Assembly (NCBI RefSeq): GCF_002005305.1
Contig: NZ_CP014782.1
Coordinates: 1,674,001-1,738,000 of the forward strand
Reading direction: 5' to 3'
DNA: 64,000 nt
Source of the DNA: Shewanella psychrophila
GTDB lineage: Bacteria; Pseudomonadota; Gammaproteobacteria; Enterobacterales; Shewanellaceae
Shown: positions 43,962-53,060 of the stretch, piece after piece
How the letters are laid out: each line of letters opens with the position of its first letter
How positions within the stretch are numbered: position 1 is the stretch's first letter
Position numbers and translations under genes: made by a program
The notes under the pieces: generated by a model
Told to the model about the DNA's origin: nothing
Database searches by the model: none
What the model saw: the letters and a program-made list of their open reading frames with translations, nothing else

Positions 43962-44705
43962 ATGAAAAGTCAGCTTATCGTTGAAACACCCACTCACCAA
44001 TGGATCTACTTTGGCAGGGATCCAGAGAAACCAGATAAAATCATAGATACCAATCAATACATGTTAGTGACTGAAAAAAAAGCCCTCTTGATGGATCCCG
44101 GTGGCATTGAATTATTTGCCCCTATGCTCGCCAATATCGTCAAACACATTCCCCTCGAGCAACTGACACACCTATTTGCCTCCCACCAAGATCCGGATAT
44201 TATCTCTTCTCTCGGGCTCTGGGATCAAACCTTACCTGGGGCAAAGCTCTACTCCCCTTGGCTTTGGGAAGGGTTTATACGTCACTTCGGCATGCACAAT
44301 ATCAGCTATGAAGCGATTCCCGATGAAGGTAACAGACTCGTGCTAGATCAAGTCGAAGTACAGTTTATCCCAGCCCACTACTTGCATGCTTCCGGTAACT
44401 TTCATGTTTACGATCCTGCTGCACGTGTATTAATGTCCGGCGATGTCGGCGCAGCCCTTGAAGATCATAATGTCGATATTTTTGTTGATGACTTTGAAGC
44501 TCATATCAAAAAAATGAGCTTTTTTCATCAGAGGTGGATGCCATCTAATAGCGCGAAAAACGATTGGATTAACCGAGTTCGTAAGCTCGATATCGATTAT
44601 ATGTGTCCTCAACATGGCAGGATTTTCAAAGGGGAACAGGTGGGACAATTTCTCGATTGGTTTGAGCAACTCGATGTTGGCCAAGCCATTTCGAATGCCG
44701 ATTGA
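43962..44705 (+). CDS. MBL-fold di-metal protein (ODP/flavodiiron-like)
   Basis: A 247-residue metallo-beta-lactamase-fold protein; I use ATG 43962 as AGGGAG is nine bases upstream. Metal-site motifs: ASHQDPDI (in place of HxHxDH, as in flavodiiron and ODP proteins), PAHYLHASGNFHVYDP, LMSGDVG and CPQHG. The HQDPD form is typical of O2- or NO-sensing and -reducing diiron members, so it may be an oxygen sensor or reductase domain without the flavodoxin part. No partner is adjacent. Confidence 0.82.
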   Translation: MKSQLIVETPTHQWIYFGRDPEKPDKIIDTNQYMLVTEKKALLMDPGGIELFAPMLANIVKHIPLEQLTHLFASHQDPDIISSLGLWDQTLPGAKLYSPWLWEGFIRHFGMHNISYEAIPDEGNRLVLDQVEVQFIPAHYLHASGNFHVYDPAARVLMSGDVGAALEDHNVDIFVDDFEAHIKKMSFFHQRWMPSNSAKNDWINRVRKLDIDYMCPQHGRIFKGEQVGQFLDWFEQLDVGQAISNAD

Positions 44706-44736
44706 TTGTAGCGTTTGATGACTGTCGAGTCATGCA

Positions 44737-44778
44737 GCATATATAGCCCATAACCTTTGGGTTATGGGCTATATATGC
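44737..44778. terminator. Perfect 19-bp hairpin between convergent genes
   Basis: Arms at 44737-44755 and 44760-44778 are exact reverse complements with a 4-base loop. There is no strong T-tract, but the place between the MBL gene and the nitroreductase suggests a bidirectional terminator. Confidence 0.65.
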
Positions 44779-44828
44779 TCTGTAACTAAAATGGTCTAAT
44801 GTAGACTGATATGATTAAATCGCTTCAG

Positions 44829-45413
44829 TTAAAGGTAACGGGCAAATTCACTGCCACTCTTACCCGGCTTCAAAGGGGCCTTTATCGCTTGCGTTCCTAG
44901 ATAGAGAAACCCGACGATTTGATCGGCATCAGATAAATCCAAGCTTCGATGTACTCGCTTATCAAACGCCAACTCACCCGTTCGCCATATCCCGCCTAAT
45001 CCGAGTGCAAAAGCCGCCTGCTGCATCGCCATGGTCGAACATCCTGCTGCGATCAACTGCTCGAACTCAGGTACTTTCCCATGAGGTTGAGGTTTAGCGA
45101 CCACCACAATTACCATAGGAGCCCTCAGCGGCATAGACTTAGCCTTCGCCTGTTTCGCCTCATCCGCCCCATTCTCAGTTACCGCTTGTGAGAAAATATC
45201 CCCCAGACGATTAAGGCCTTCGCCCTGGGCGATAATGAACTCCCAAGGTGATAATCCTCCATGATCGGGAACACGCGCACCGGCGTCTAAGATGACTTTC
45301 AATTGAGCTTCATCGGGAGCGGGGGCGATAAGGCGTGGGCAAGATTGGCGGGTAAGCAATAATTCAGTCGCGTCCAAGAGTACTTCCTTCTGTGAATGGG
45401 TTTGAATAATCAA
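44829..45413 (-). CDS. NAD(P)H nitroreductase family protein (YdjA-like)
   Basis: A 194-residue FMN flavoprotein. LLLTRQSCPRLIAPAP, ARVPDHGGLSPWEFI, MAMQQAAFALGLGGIWRTG and a C-terminal FLYLGTQ are typical of the YdjA class, smaller than NfsA/NfsB. It reduces nitro or quinone compounds or an unknown natural substrate. It is a single gene. Confidence 0.88.
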   Translation of the reverse strand: MIIQTHSQKEVLLDATELLLTRQSCPRLIAPAPDEAQLKVILDAGARVPDHGGLSPWEFIIAQGEGLNRLGDIFSQAVTENGADEAKQAKAKSMPLRAPMVIVVVAKPQPHGKVPEFEQLIAAGCSTMAMQQAAFALGLGGIWRTGELAFDKRVHRSLDLSDADQIVGFLYLGTQAIKAPLKPGKSGSEFARYL

Positions 45414-45458
45414 GTTATATGATTTTAGATTACACAGCAGAATAACAAAGGCGCAAAT

Positions 45459-45485
45459 AAAAATCCCACCAATTTGGTGGGATTT
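45459..45485 (-). terminator. Terminator after the doxX gene
   Basis: AAATCCCACC/GGTGGGATTT stem (45461-45485, 5-base loop) with a T-rich run on the minus strand. Confidence 0.8.
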
Positions 45486-45532
45486 ACAGAATCAACAAGC
45501 GAGAAACGTCACGTTATAGACGTGTATTCTCG

Positions 45533-46144
45533 TTATAAGCAGCTATCAGGATAACGTTTCGATACGCCCTTACGGATGAAGTAATCCATGCTGGTATAGC
45601 GCCCCCCGCCTATCATAATCAAGGCGAGCAACATGATTGAATAAGTAATCGCAAACTCAATGCCATTATTTAAGATGACAAAATTACCTGAGCTAGTCAG
45701 CCATTCATAATTACCATGTTCCTGTAAAATGGTCTTGGCGGCGCTGAGTTTCTCCCCCGCAGCCAATACCTGATCATTTGCCAGCCAAGAGCCGCCATCG
45801 GCTATGGCTAACCAGCCATTATTCCAATGAACTGAGAAGGCCGCCACTAACATGGTAACGAGCAAAGGAATGGAGATTAATCGAGTCCCTAGACCTATAA
45901 TCAGGAGGAGGCCACCGACAAATTCGGTCCCCGCCGCCATAGCCACCATTACTTCAGGCATAGGCAGACCGAGTCCCCAATCAGGGTTGCCAAACCAGGC
46001 CACAGTATCACCAAAGTGGGATAACTTGTTATAACCCGCTTGCATCAACACAGGCGCTAGATACAAGCGTAACGCCAATGGGGCAAGTCCCGATACCTGA
46101 TTGACTAAGTCTAAAAATTTTCTATAAGCATTAACCACTAGCAT
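45533..46144 (-). CDS. DoxX-family membrane protein
   Basis: A 203-residue protein with four transmembrane helices. LRLYLAPVLMQAGYNKLSHF, PEVMVAMAAGTEFVGGLLLIIGLGTRLIS (pieces) and the C-terminal LALIMIGGGRYTSMDYFI are DoxX/SURF4-like features. DoxX family members take part in thiosulfate:quinone oxidoreduction or in redox stress membranes. A separate unit from the thiamine operon. TTGTAAGGAGTAAAC gives a good ribosome site. Confidence 0.87.
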   Translation of the reverse strand: MLVVNAYRKFLDLVNQVSGLAPLALRLYLAPVLMQAGYNKLSHFGDTVAWFGNPDWGLGLPMPEVMVAMAAGTEFVGGLLLIIGLGTRLISIPLLVTMLVAAFSVHWNNGWLAIADGGSWLANDQVLAAGEKLSAAKTILQEHGNYEWLTSSGNFVILNNGIEFAITYSIMLLALIMIGGGRYTSMDYFIRKGVSKRYPDSCL

Positions 46145-46266
46145 GTTTACTCCTTACAATTGCTATTGTCAGAATAGACCATATTGAGAGGAAATATCTT
46201 TCACCATAAACAGATATCAGAGTAAAAATGTGAAAGTTGTGACTTATTTCAACCGCATCTTCTAGA

Positions 46267-47319
46267 TCAAGGTAAAATTAGCGAATAAAATTGACTGAAA
46301 CAATCCAGATATTTAGACCCATGATGAGAACCTGGCTCTCTTTGTAAACCAAAGACTTCAGCGATCTCTATGTCGGTTTCGGTTTCAGCATCCGCGGCCA
46401 TCAGCAGAGACCAACAAGCCGCAAATACCCAATAGATATTGATTGCCGCGGGCAATGCCGCTTTGGCATCAAGGGTCAATTTAGGGTGATTATCCAGATA
46501 GGAGTCAATTAAAAAATGCCGTTGTTCCGTCGACAGGGCGTGACTCGATAGCACACCAGCCAGATCGAATAACGGATGCGAACTGCAGGCATATTCAAAA
46601 TCGATACACATGAGGCGGCCGTTTTGAAATAATAAATTATGGGGATTGAGATCTCTATGGCTGTATTGTTCACCCAATGCGCAGGCATCGAGCTCATCTA
46701 ACCATTGGCTGATATCGCTTCGAAGAGACAGAAGTTGCAGATGTTTCTCCCGCCAAGCTTTATGCTCTTGGCACACTTGTCCCTGAGATGGTTTATTCCC
46801 AATCCTGCTCCATATATCATACAAAGAAGCCTGGTAAATAGACCACTGTCTGGATACGCTAAGGCTGTTTTCAGGGCATTCGAGCCTAGTAATTTGAGTT
46901 AACATATCTAATAACGCTGATTCGGCGCCGGGCCATGGCACCGAATCATCGATAAGAGGATGCGCCGATTTGGCGGTGATCAAACTGCCCCAGCTCTGTC
47001 CCTCTTCTTGCTCGATATAGTCGCTGAGGTAATATTTTTTATCGTCACTGACAAAATACAAACCTGGAGCGAGTCCCTGCTCCGCCGCTATCTTCCAGTT
47101 GCTGACTTCGGCGTTACGATCGCATATTTGACTACTCGCCGTTGAGTTCACTCGCAATACCCAACTGCTATCCCCATCACGAATCAAGTAGTTTTGATTA
47201 CTTAGCCCCTCGGTTAATACTGAAACTGAAACAGAAGAAGACAATATCAGGCCTGCACTTCTCAGCCCAGTCCTGACCTCATCCGGCACATTCGCTAATC
47301 CTTGGGATTGCTTCATCAC
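46267..47319 (-). CDS. Aminoglycoside-phosphotransferase-fold kinase, probably thiamine kinase
   Basis: A 350-residue choline/ethanolamine/thiamine-kinase-like protein. Catalytic loop motif SHRDLNPHNLLF and metal-binding IDFEYA are both present; NYLIRDGDSSWVLRVN is the glycine-loop strand. ThiK of E. coli has this fold, and the gene is the last of a TPP-controlled operon with a TonB receptor, a YkoF-like and a PnuC-type gene. This makes phosphorylation of imported thiamine the likely role. It follows the transporter by 23 bases. The substrate assignment rests on context. Confidence 0.82.
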   Translation of the reverse strand: MMKQSQGLANVPDEVRTGLRSAGLILSSSVSVSVLTEGLSNQNYLIRDGDSSWVLRVNSTASSQICDRNAEVSNWKIAAEQGLAPGLYFVSDDKKYYLSDYIEQEEGQSWGSLITAKSAHPLIDDSVPWPGAESALLDMLTQITRLECPENSLSVSRQWSIYQASLYDIWSRIGNKPSQGQVCQEHKAWREKHLQLLSLRSDISQWLDELDACALGEQYSHRDLNPHNLLFQNGRLMCIDFEYACSSHPLFDLAGVLSSHALSTEQRHFLIDSYLDNHPKLTLDAKAALPAAINIYWVFAACWSLLMAADAETETDIEIAEVFGLQREPGSHHGSKYLDCFSQFYSLILP

Positions 47320-47342
47320 ATTTGATATCTCATGCTCTAAGC

Positions 47343-47987
47343 CTATTGAGCCAATACTACACGCTGGTCACGCATCGACGTACGCCATAAGAAATAGCCA
47401 CCTATGGCCATACCCACATACAAGATAAATAACAGTGACGTTAGCATGAGCCCTTTTTGCAGATAAAGATAGATAGAAACAAAATCGATCACCACCCAAT
47501 AGAGCCAATTTTCGAGCACCTTCTTTGCGACCAAATACGTGGTCATAACAGCAAAACAAGTGGTTGCGGCATCGAGATAGGCATAGGAAGCTTGGGTATA
47601 GGTCGCCATTAAATTGCCCACGATCACAGACACGCAAGCGGTCCCTAATATAAGCAGGGTGTGGCGCCTCAAACTCCAGGATATGACTTGGATACCAGAA
47701 TCATCTCCTCTCCCATTCGACCACTGACGAAAGCCATATATCGCCATCCCCATGTAATAAACATTGAGCACTGACTCCATCAAGAGAGACACTTTCCAAA
47801 AGAGCGCCGTATAGATAGCCGTACTGGCGAATGCTGCAAACCAACACCAGATACTGCCCTTCATCGCGAGTATCAGGTAGGCCGCAGCTAACACTACAGC
47901 AACTGCCTCCCAAGCCGTTAATGCCGTTGCCTGTATTAGTGCACCATCTATTGTCCTCATGAGCGCGGACCAAAAATCTATCATCAC
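47343..47987 (-). CDS. PnuC-family transporter, likely thiamine (PnuT)
   Basis: A 214-residue inner-membrane protein with about seven helices. The family motif is visible as VYYMGMAIYGFRQW and, near the end, VVIDFVSIYLYLQKGLMLTSLLFILYVGMAI (pieces). PnuC carries nicotinamide riboside, and the PnuT branch carries thiamine. TPP control and the kinase partner support thiamine here. The transported vitamin is captured by phosphorylation. Confidence 0.85.
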   Translation of the reverse strand: MMIDFWSALMRTIDGALIQATALTAWEAVAVVLAAAYLILAMKGSIWCWFAAFASTAIYTALFWKVSLLMESVLNVYYMGMAIYGFRQWSNGRGDDSGIQVISWSLRRHTLLILGTACVSVIVGNLMATYTQASYAYLDAATTCFAVMTTYLVAKKVLENWLYWVVIDFVSIYLYLQKGLMLTSLLFILYVGMAIGGYFLWRTSMRDQRVVLAQ

Positions 47988-48093
47988 TGTTTCCGAAATA
48001 ATTCTTTGCTAACGAAAAATAAATACAAATGCTCGCCAGACTCTTACAAGTCAGACGAGCATAGGCTGAACATTAAAACTTAACCCGATAAAA

Positions 48094-48354
48094 TTATTGA
48101 GTGTGTGACAAGTCCAGCTCACCACCAATAAACTTACACACAAACACGGCCTTACCCCACTTTTTATGGGCAGCCTGCATTTCTGTTGCTAGCATAGCCA
48201 TCACATCACCATACTCACCACACACCTGAGTGGCCATGGCATTCGTCTTACGTTCGATATTATCATAGCTATCCAGACGATCGATAAACCATAGGATAGG
48301 ATCCAGATAGTTATCTTGCAGTGGGTAGCAACTTATCTCGGCTGTTAATTTCAT
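48094..48354 (-). CDS. YkoF-like thiamine/HMP-binding small protein
   Basis: An 86-residue protein: KLTAEISCYPLQDNYLDPI at the start, then an amphipathic helix and AVFVCKFIGGELDL at the end. Pattern and length fit one ferredoxin-like half of the YkoF/MTH1187 thiamine- or hydroxymethylpyrimidine-binding family. Placed between the TonB receptor and PnuC-type genes of the TPP-regulated operon, which supports it. It lacks a signal peptide and acts in the cytoplasm. Confidence 0.7.
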   Translation of the reverse strand: MKLTAEISCYPLQDNYLDPILWFIDRLDSYDNIERKTNAMATQVCGEYGDVMAMLATEMQAAHKKWGKAVFVCKFIGGELDLSHTQ

Positions 48355-48547
48355 TCTTTTGACCTCAGGTGGCTATCTTCGAAATAGATGCCACCACAAT
48401 TAAATAAATAACTCATTCAGTAAACCACTCAATAGCTAAGGTAACAGACATTTCAATCAAGCTTGAGGAGAATGCCCAGAGTTTATAAGCATAAATGAGC
48501 ACTCTCGACAAAAAATTAATTGTAAATGGCAACAGCTGAGTATTGAG

Positions 48548-50722
48548 CTACATAAACTTGACGTTAACGGTCAAGCCTAGCTGACGCGGATCACCATAAC
48601 GTATATATTGCTTGTCTGCCCAGTCTTGATCTGGCTCATTACCAAAATAAAAACCTCGAGTGCCGTATTGCTCATCAAACAAGTTCTTTCCCCACAGATA
48701 AGCCGACCACACATCCGTTTCATAGCCTACACGAGCATTAAAGATGATATAAGCCTCGGACTTTGACTCGTTGCTGTCTGAGTAGTAAAAATCACTCTTA
48801 CCACTGGTGGTCATGTTAGCGAACCAGCCAGAATCAGTGCGGTACGTCGCACCAGCGCTATAGGTAAAGTTAGGGGAATGTGCCAGATCTCGGCCTGTCA
48901 GATCCACGGTTCCACCGTACTTATCTTGATAGGCATAATCACCATAGGCCGTCTCTAACCAACCAAGGCTGGCATAAAGTTTAAGATTATCTGTGGCATA
49001 CCAATTGGCATCTAGCTCGGCACCATAGTTATGTGAACTACCGGCATTCTCAGTGTAAAGAATAAATTTCTGTGGTTCTTCTGGGTTTTGCTGTGATGCA
49101 GAGACTTGCTGATCACGTCTATCCATGTAAAAAAGTGAGAAGTTAGTACTGGCATCACCATCTAGCCAGCTAGACTTTAACCCTATCTCGTAGTTATAGA
49201 GCGTCTCGGTATCGTACTCTTTCTTATCAGACAACTCAGTAGGCAGGGACATGTTAAAACCACCAGCCTTGTAACCGCGAGCTATTCTGGCATAAGTTTC
49301 ATGGTCATCACTCAGCGCTTTGCTCAAGGCTATATGTCCACCCCACATGGTTTCACCAGGGCTGAACTTATCACCAGCACTGTCACTGTAATCACTGTCT
49401 CGACGTTCGACTCTAAGGCCAAAAGATAACGCATAACCCGCACCTAAATCTGAATCTAATTGGCCAAAAACGGCAGTATTATTAGCTTCATATTCAGCAG
49501 AGAGAGCGTCTAACCAACCGTTGTAATCTTCAACTGTGTCATTGTCTTCAGTTAAGCGCATACCATAAACACCCAACAACCAATCTGTGCTACCAGAAAA
49601 GATGCGGCCTGCTTCGGTTGAGCTGAGTCTAAACTCTTGACTAATGGTATTTCGCTCCCCTTCCTTATCCCAGGTATAATCGTATTGGCAAGGCTCACCA
49701 CCACAATCTAGCCCGCCCCAGTAATCTGGATTTGCCCAGTCACCATCATAATTATGGTGAGTCTGGGAGTTAGCATAGGATGTCAAAGAAACCAGCTCGA
49801 ACTGCTCGGCACCTGTATAGGTAAATTTAAGCGAGCTACCTGTGGTTCGCTGCTTGTCGACACCCGGCGCATCGGTCAGGGTATTTTCACCATTGTTATC
49901 TAAGGTCCATACATCGTAGCCATTATCATAATCGGCGTGAAGTAAGGTTAAGTCTATCTCTAAATCATCGCTGGCATACCAGCGCAATTTAGCTCGGCCA
50001 GTAAACTCATCACGGGCGTTGGTGTCATCGCGATCTAAGTAGAGGTTATTTTGATAGCCGTTCTGCTGATGTTGCTGCAAGGATACCCGGTAAAGTAACT
50101 TTCCTGAATCTGTCAGCGGGCCAGAGCTAAAGCCACTAAACGTCGTGAGGTTATCATCACCCATAGATACTTCAGCCCCATGCTCGAACACATCGGTTGG
50201 ATCATTACTCTTAAGATAGATCAAGCCCGCTAAAGCATTGGCGCCATATCGAGTGCCTTGTGGGCCACGAAGTACCTCAACTTGTTGTAGATCATACATA
50301 CTAGACACCATGCCAAGACCAGACATGTCAATATCATCGATAATGTAACCAACTGATGAATTCGGCGCACCTTGATATTCCTCTTGCTCGCCGACACCAC
50401 GGATTTGGAAATACTTAGGGCGAGAGCTACCACCTGACCAGTTAAAGTTGGCGATGGAGTTAAGCACATCTTCAAAATGCTGTGCGCCTTCGTCTTCTAT
50501 CTGCTGCTGATCGATAACTGTGATGCTCGACGGCATCTTATCGAGTGTCGAGCCGCGAAAATCAGAAGTCACCACAATGACTTCCATCTCATCGACGGGT
50601 GTTTCTGCTTGTTCTGAAGCGAGTGCGTGCTGGCTGATTAATGCGGTCGATACCGCAAGCGCTACCGGAGAGAGTCTCTTCAAGACGGTAGAATCGAAAC
50701 ATAAAGATTTAAGTGTAAACAT
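48548..50722 (-). CDS. TonB-dependent receptor for thiamine (or related vitamer)
   Basis: The frame opens at 50824, but ATG 50722 is the sensible start: it follows the riboswitch leader and yields a signal peptide (MFTLKSLCF... to ALAS). Product about 724 residues. Plug motifs: VGYIIDDIDMSGLGMVSSM, VEVLRGPQGTRYGANALAGLIYL. The barrel ends in a Phe-Met pair (NVKFM). A TPP riboswitch is directly upstream, and the next genes are YkoF-like, PnuC-type and a kinase, so thiamine uptake is the likely job. OMR1-type thiamine receptors are known in such loci from comparative genomics. Confidence 0.88.
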   Translation of the reverse strand: MFTLKSLCFDSTVLKRLSPVALAVSTALISQHALASEQAETPVDEMEVIVVTSDFRGSTLDKMPSSITVIDQQQIEDEGAQHFEDVLNSIANFNWSGGSSRPKYFQIRGVGEQEEYQGAPNSSVGYIIDDIDMSGLGMVSSMYDLQQVEVLRGPQGTRYGANALAGLIYLKSNDPTDVFEHGAEVSMGDDNLTTFSGFSSGPLTDSGKLLYRVSLQQHQQNGYQNNLYLDRDDTNARDEFTGRAKLRWYASDDLEIDLTLLHADYDNGYDVWTLDNNGENTLTDAPGVDKQRTTGSSLKFTYTGAEQFELVSLTSYANSQTHHNYDGDWANPDYWGGLDCGGEPCQYDYTWDKEGERNTISQEFRLSSTEAGRIFSGSTDWLLGVYGMRLTEDNDTVEDYNGWLDALSAEYEANNTAVFGQLDSDLGAGYALSFGLRVERRDSDYSDSAGDKFSPGETMWGGHIALSKALSDDHETYARIARGYKAGGFNMSLPTELSDKKEYDTETLYNYEIGLKSSWLDGDASTNFSLFYMDRRDQQVSASQQNPEEPQKFILYTENAGSSHNYGAELDANWYATDNLKLYASLGWLETAYGDYAYQDKYGGTVDLTGRDLAHSPNFTYSAGATYRTDSGWFANMTTSGKSDFYYSDSNESKSEAYIIFNARVGYETDVWSAYLWGKNLFDEQYGTRGFYFGNEPDQDWADKQYIRYGDPRQLGLTVNVKFM

Positions 50723-50834
50723 AGGACCCCAAATTGTAATTTTTGAGATCCGGCAACTGGAAAAGCGAGAAAGGATGTTGTGGTCGACTACAGATGTTCT
50801 TAACAGACACCTCGAAAGCATCAAACCTATTGGC

Positions 50835-50937
50835 CCATTCCTACGCCGGTATTAGCCGGATCAGGTTCAAAGGGTTTGTCATCAGACATCTCAGAAACTG
50901 GTATATTAAAATAACAGTCTCACCCCTTGGCAGACGG
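50835..50937 (-). ncRNA. TPP riboswitch (THI element)
   Basis: On the minus strand the conserved blocks appear in order: GGGGTG, CTGAGA, ACCCTTTGAACCTGATC and GCTAATACCGGCGTAGGAA. This is the thiamine pyrophosphate aptamer. It lies about 110 bases before the receptor start. It switches off the operon when TPP is abundant. The expression platform lies between 50722 and 50835 and was not resolved by eye. Confidence 0.95.
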
Positions 50938-51011
50938 GATTATACATGAATAAAACAAGGTATTGACAAAGACATGCCATCAAATGATGGATTTACATAC
51001 AAATAAAGAAC

Positions 51012-51065
51012 AAAACGCCAGCTAGGCTGACGTTTTATCGTGTTAAGCACCTATGTGCTTAACAC
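51012..51065 (-). terminator. Two hairpins after ycfL
   Basis: The first (51012-51036) is AAAACG/CGTTTT with inner CAGC/GCTG; the second (51040-51065) is a perfect 11-bp stem GTGTTAAGCAC/GTGCTTAACAC with a 4-base loop. They separate the leftward hinT-ycfL unit from the TPP-controlled operon. Confidence 0.7.
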
Positions 51066-51080
51066 CAACAATGAGAATAA

Positions 51081-51470
51081 TTAATTAGAGAAAGCTTTTC
51101 TCACATATAACTCATAGCGTACAGCATTTACATTTGGCGCAACTGCCATGACTTGCATACGTTGCATGCCATGTAATTTCAATGACTTCCACGGGCTGGC
51201 TTCGTCTTCTAAGGTGTATCCGTTTATGTCGTACCAGGTAAATTTGTATTGCAGTCGTAAATCGGTGGAGACCTTACTCATGATCACCCCAGATCCTTGC
51301 AATAAATCGCCCTGTTGACGGGCCTTTAATTGCTCGACTCCGACCTCACGAGCAAAACTGCTGTTATCGACTCTGACTTCACCGGTGGAGCTGCCCATCA
51401 CGCCTGCAGTGTGTTGGGCGCAAGCTGTGAAAATAAGGGCCGATGCTAAGACCAAAACGATTTTCTTCAT
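51081..51470 (-). CDS. ycfL: YcfL-family (DUF1425) lipoprotein
   Basis: A 129-residue lipoprotein: lipobox FTAC near residue 17, then the DUF1425 pattern GEVRVDNSSFAREV, LRLQYKFTWYDINGYTLE and VRYELYVRKA. In enterics ycfL follows hinT and precedes lpoB and thiK. Here hinT is upstream too, with one inserted gene, and a thiamine kinase lies beyond the TPP operon. Function unknown. GGAG with eight-base spacing marks the start. Confidence 0.88.
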   Translation of the reverse strand: MKKIVLVLASALIFTACAQHTAGVMGSSTGEVRVDNSSFAREVGVEQLKARQQGDLLQGSGVIMSKVSTDLRLQYKFTWYDINGYTLEDEASPWKSLKLHGMQRMQVMAVAPNVNAVRYELYVRKAFSN

Positions 51471-51634
51471 TTCATTCGCTCCAATTTTCTTTAGCCCTGT
51501 TCATTGAGGGCTAATCATTACCTACTTTTGTAGGCGAGTGTGTATAAGACGAGCTTAACCTAAACTCGCACTAAGGTTAACTACCAAAATCCTCACTGCT
51601 GATGATTTGCCAGACTCATGCATTTGGGTAAAAA

Positions 51635-52687
51635 TCAGTCAATTAAGAAATGGGCTCTGGCGGTAGCGATGAGTTTCTTTCTGTTGGTTTGCCAACAGTT
51701 AATACTCACATTAGCAACCCGGCGCCCTTGCCTGGTGATCTTACATTCGGCAAAGGTGTCCTTATGGTAACCGGCTCTCAAGTAATCAATGGAAAAGTCG
51801 ACCACTTTAGGCACTCTTGAAGTATGCATAAACACCATAAGTTGCACTATCGCCGACATCTCCATAAAACCAGCAATGACACCTCCATGGATAGCCGGCA
51901 ATGTAGGGTTACCGATATTGTCATCTTTCGCTGGTAGTCTAAACACCAGTTCGTCACCAAAACGCTCAACACTCATCCCAATAAAGTTAGTATAAGGCAC
52001 ATGCCCTAAAAGGTGTCCGAAGTCATTTAGCTCGGTAGCCTTCTTAACGATTTGTTTAACATCAAGTTCTTTGGCAATAGGCGTCTTAACATCGAGCGCT
52101 TTAACATCTAAGCCTTTTATATGAGAGGGTAAATTGTTGGATGCTCTTGTCTTACTCAGACCGCTTTCTTCTTCAAGGGGATCAGAATTCAAACTGGATT
52201 GACCTAAGAGAGCCTGACGAAATTCATCACCAATCATTTCCGGACTTATCCGCATAAATGAGCCTACGGCATGTGCAATGGGATCATCAATCGAGTCTTG
52301 ATAAGCGATAGCACGAGTGAAAGAGACGCTGGATGAAATCTTGTAACACTCGGCGAAGCCATACACTGGCTTATTGGGATCGGCAGGCTTCATGTAATCC
52401 ACTCGCAGATCGAGTGTTGGCGATAACTCTAATGACTGGTACTTATCATAAATAGCACACACCACAGCACTACCACTGGCGGTATCCATTAAGGTGGTGA
52501 TAACACCACCATGAATAACACCAGTATCGGGATAACCAATCAGTTCCTTATTATATGGCAGCTCAATGAGTACGTGATGCTCGCTGGCCTCGAGCACCTT
52601 TAATTTTAGACGGCGACATTGGGCCAGCTGATCGACAAAACGAGTTGCGATTTGTGTCATTGGGAAAAAATCTGAATTGACCTGCAT
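51635..52687 (-). CDS. Double-hotdog PaaI-type thioesterase
   Basis: A 350-residue protein made of two PaaI-like hotdog domains. Each has the active-site helix motif: IHGGVITTLMDTASG (about residues 58-72) and IHGGVIAGFMEMSA in the second half (about 266-279). The second copy has Glu where the first has Asp (LMDT versus FMEM). The middle linker carries three LDVK motifs. Such proteins cleave acyl-CoA thioesters. The gene is 16 bases after hinT and likely co-transcribed with it. Confidence 0.85.
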   Translation of the reverse strand: MQVNSDFFPMTQIATRFVDQLAQCRRLKLKVLEASEHHVLIELPYNKELIGYPDTGVIHGGVITTLMDTASGSAVVCAIYDKYQSLELSPTLDLRVDYMKPADPNKPVYGFAECYKISSSVSFTRAIAYQDSIDDPIAHAVGSFMRISPEMIGDEFRQALLGQSSLNSDPLEEESGLSKTRASNNLPSHIKGLDVKALDVKTPIAKELDVKQIVKKATELNDFGHLLGHVPYTNFIGMSVERFGDELVFRLPAKDDNIGNPTLPAIHGGVIAGFMEMSAIVQLMVFMHTSRVPKVVDFSIDYLRAGYHKDTFAECKITRQGRRVANVSINCWQTNRKKLIATARAHFLID

Positions 52688-52703
52688 GACAGTTCGCTCT
52701 CTA

Positions 52704-53060
52704 TTAGCTGTTAAGGCTTAACATTGGACCTAAGGAGCAACCACCCAATAAGTGCATATGTATATGATACACCTCTTGGCCGCCGTGCTTATTACAATTC
52801 ATTATGATGCGGTAACCATCTTCGGCAATACCCGCCTCTTCGGCTAGTTTTGCTGCAACCGTGACCATACGACCTAAGGCTTTCTCATCGGAGGCTTTTA
52901 CATCGTTCGTGGTCGGGATCAAGTGATTTGGAATAATCAGTATATGGGTCGGGGCTCTTGCATTTATGTCTCTAAATGCCGTGACGAGATCGTCTTGATA
53001 TAGGATATCTGCGGGAATTTCACGTCGAATGATTTTGCTAAAAATGGTTTCTTCAGCCAT
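52704..53060 (-). CDS. hinT: HinT purine-nucleoside phosphoramidase (HIT family)
   Basis: Start chosen at ATG 53060 (MAEETIFSKI) because AGAGGAC lies 7-12 bases upstream; the frame opens at 53144. The 118-residue protein has the histidine triad QEVYHIHMHLLGG with His at 99, 101 and 103. HinT hydrolyses AMP-amines and aminoacyl-adenylates. In E. coli hinT is first in hinT-ycfL-lpoB-thiK-nagZ; here a double-hotdog gene is between hinT and ycfL. Confidence 0.93.
   Translation of the reverse strand: MAEETIFSKIIRREIPADILYQDDLVTAFRDINARAPTHILIIPNHLIPTTNDVKASDEKALGRMVTVAAKLAEEAGIAEDGYRIIMNCNKHGGQEVYHIHMHLLGGCSLGPMLSLNS

Noticed and set aside
50723..50824. Upstream start of the thiamine receptor
   Set aside because: It would begin 11 bases from the riboswitch and place 34 residues before the signal peptide.
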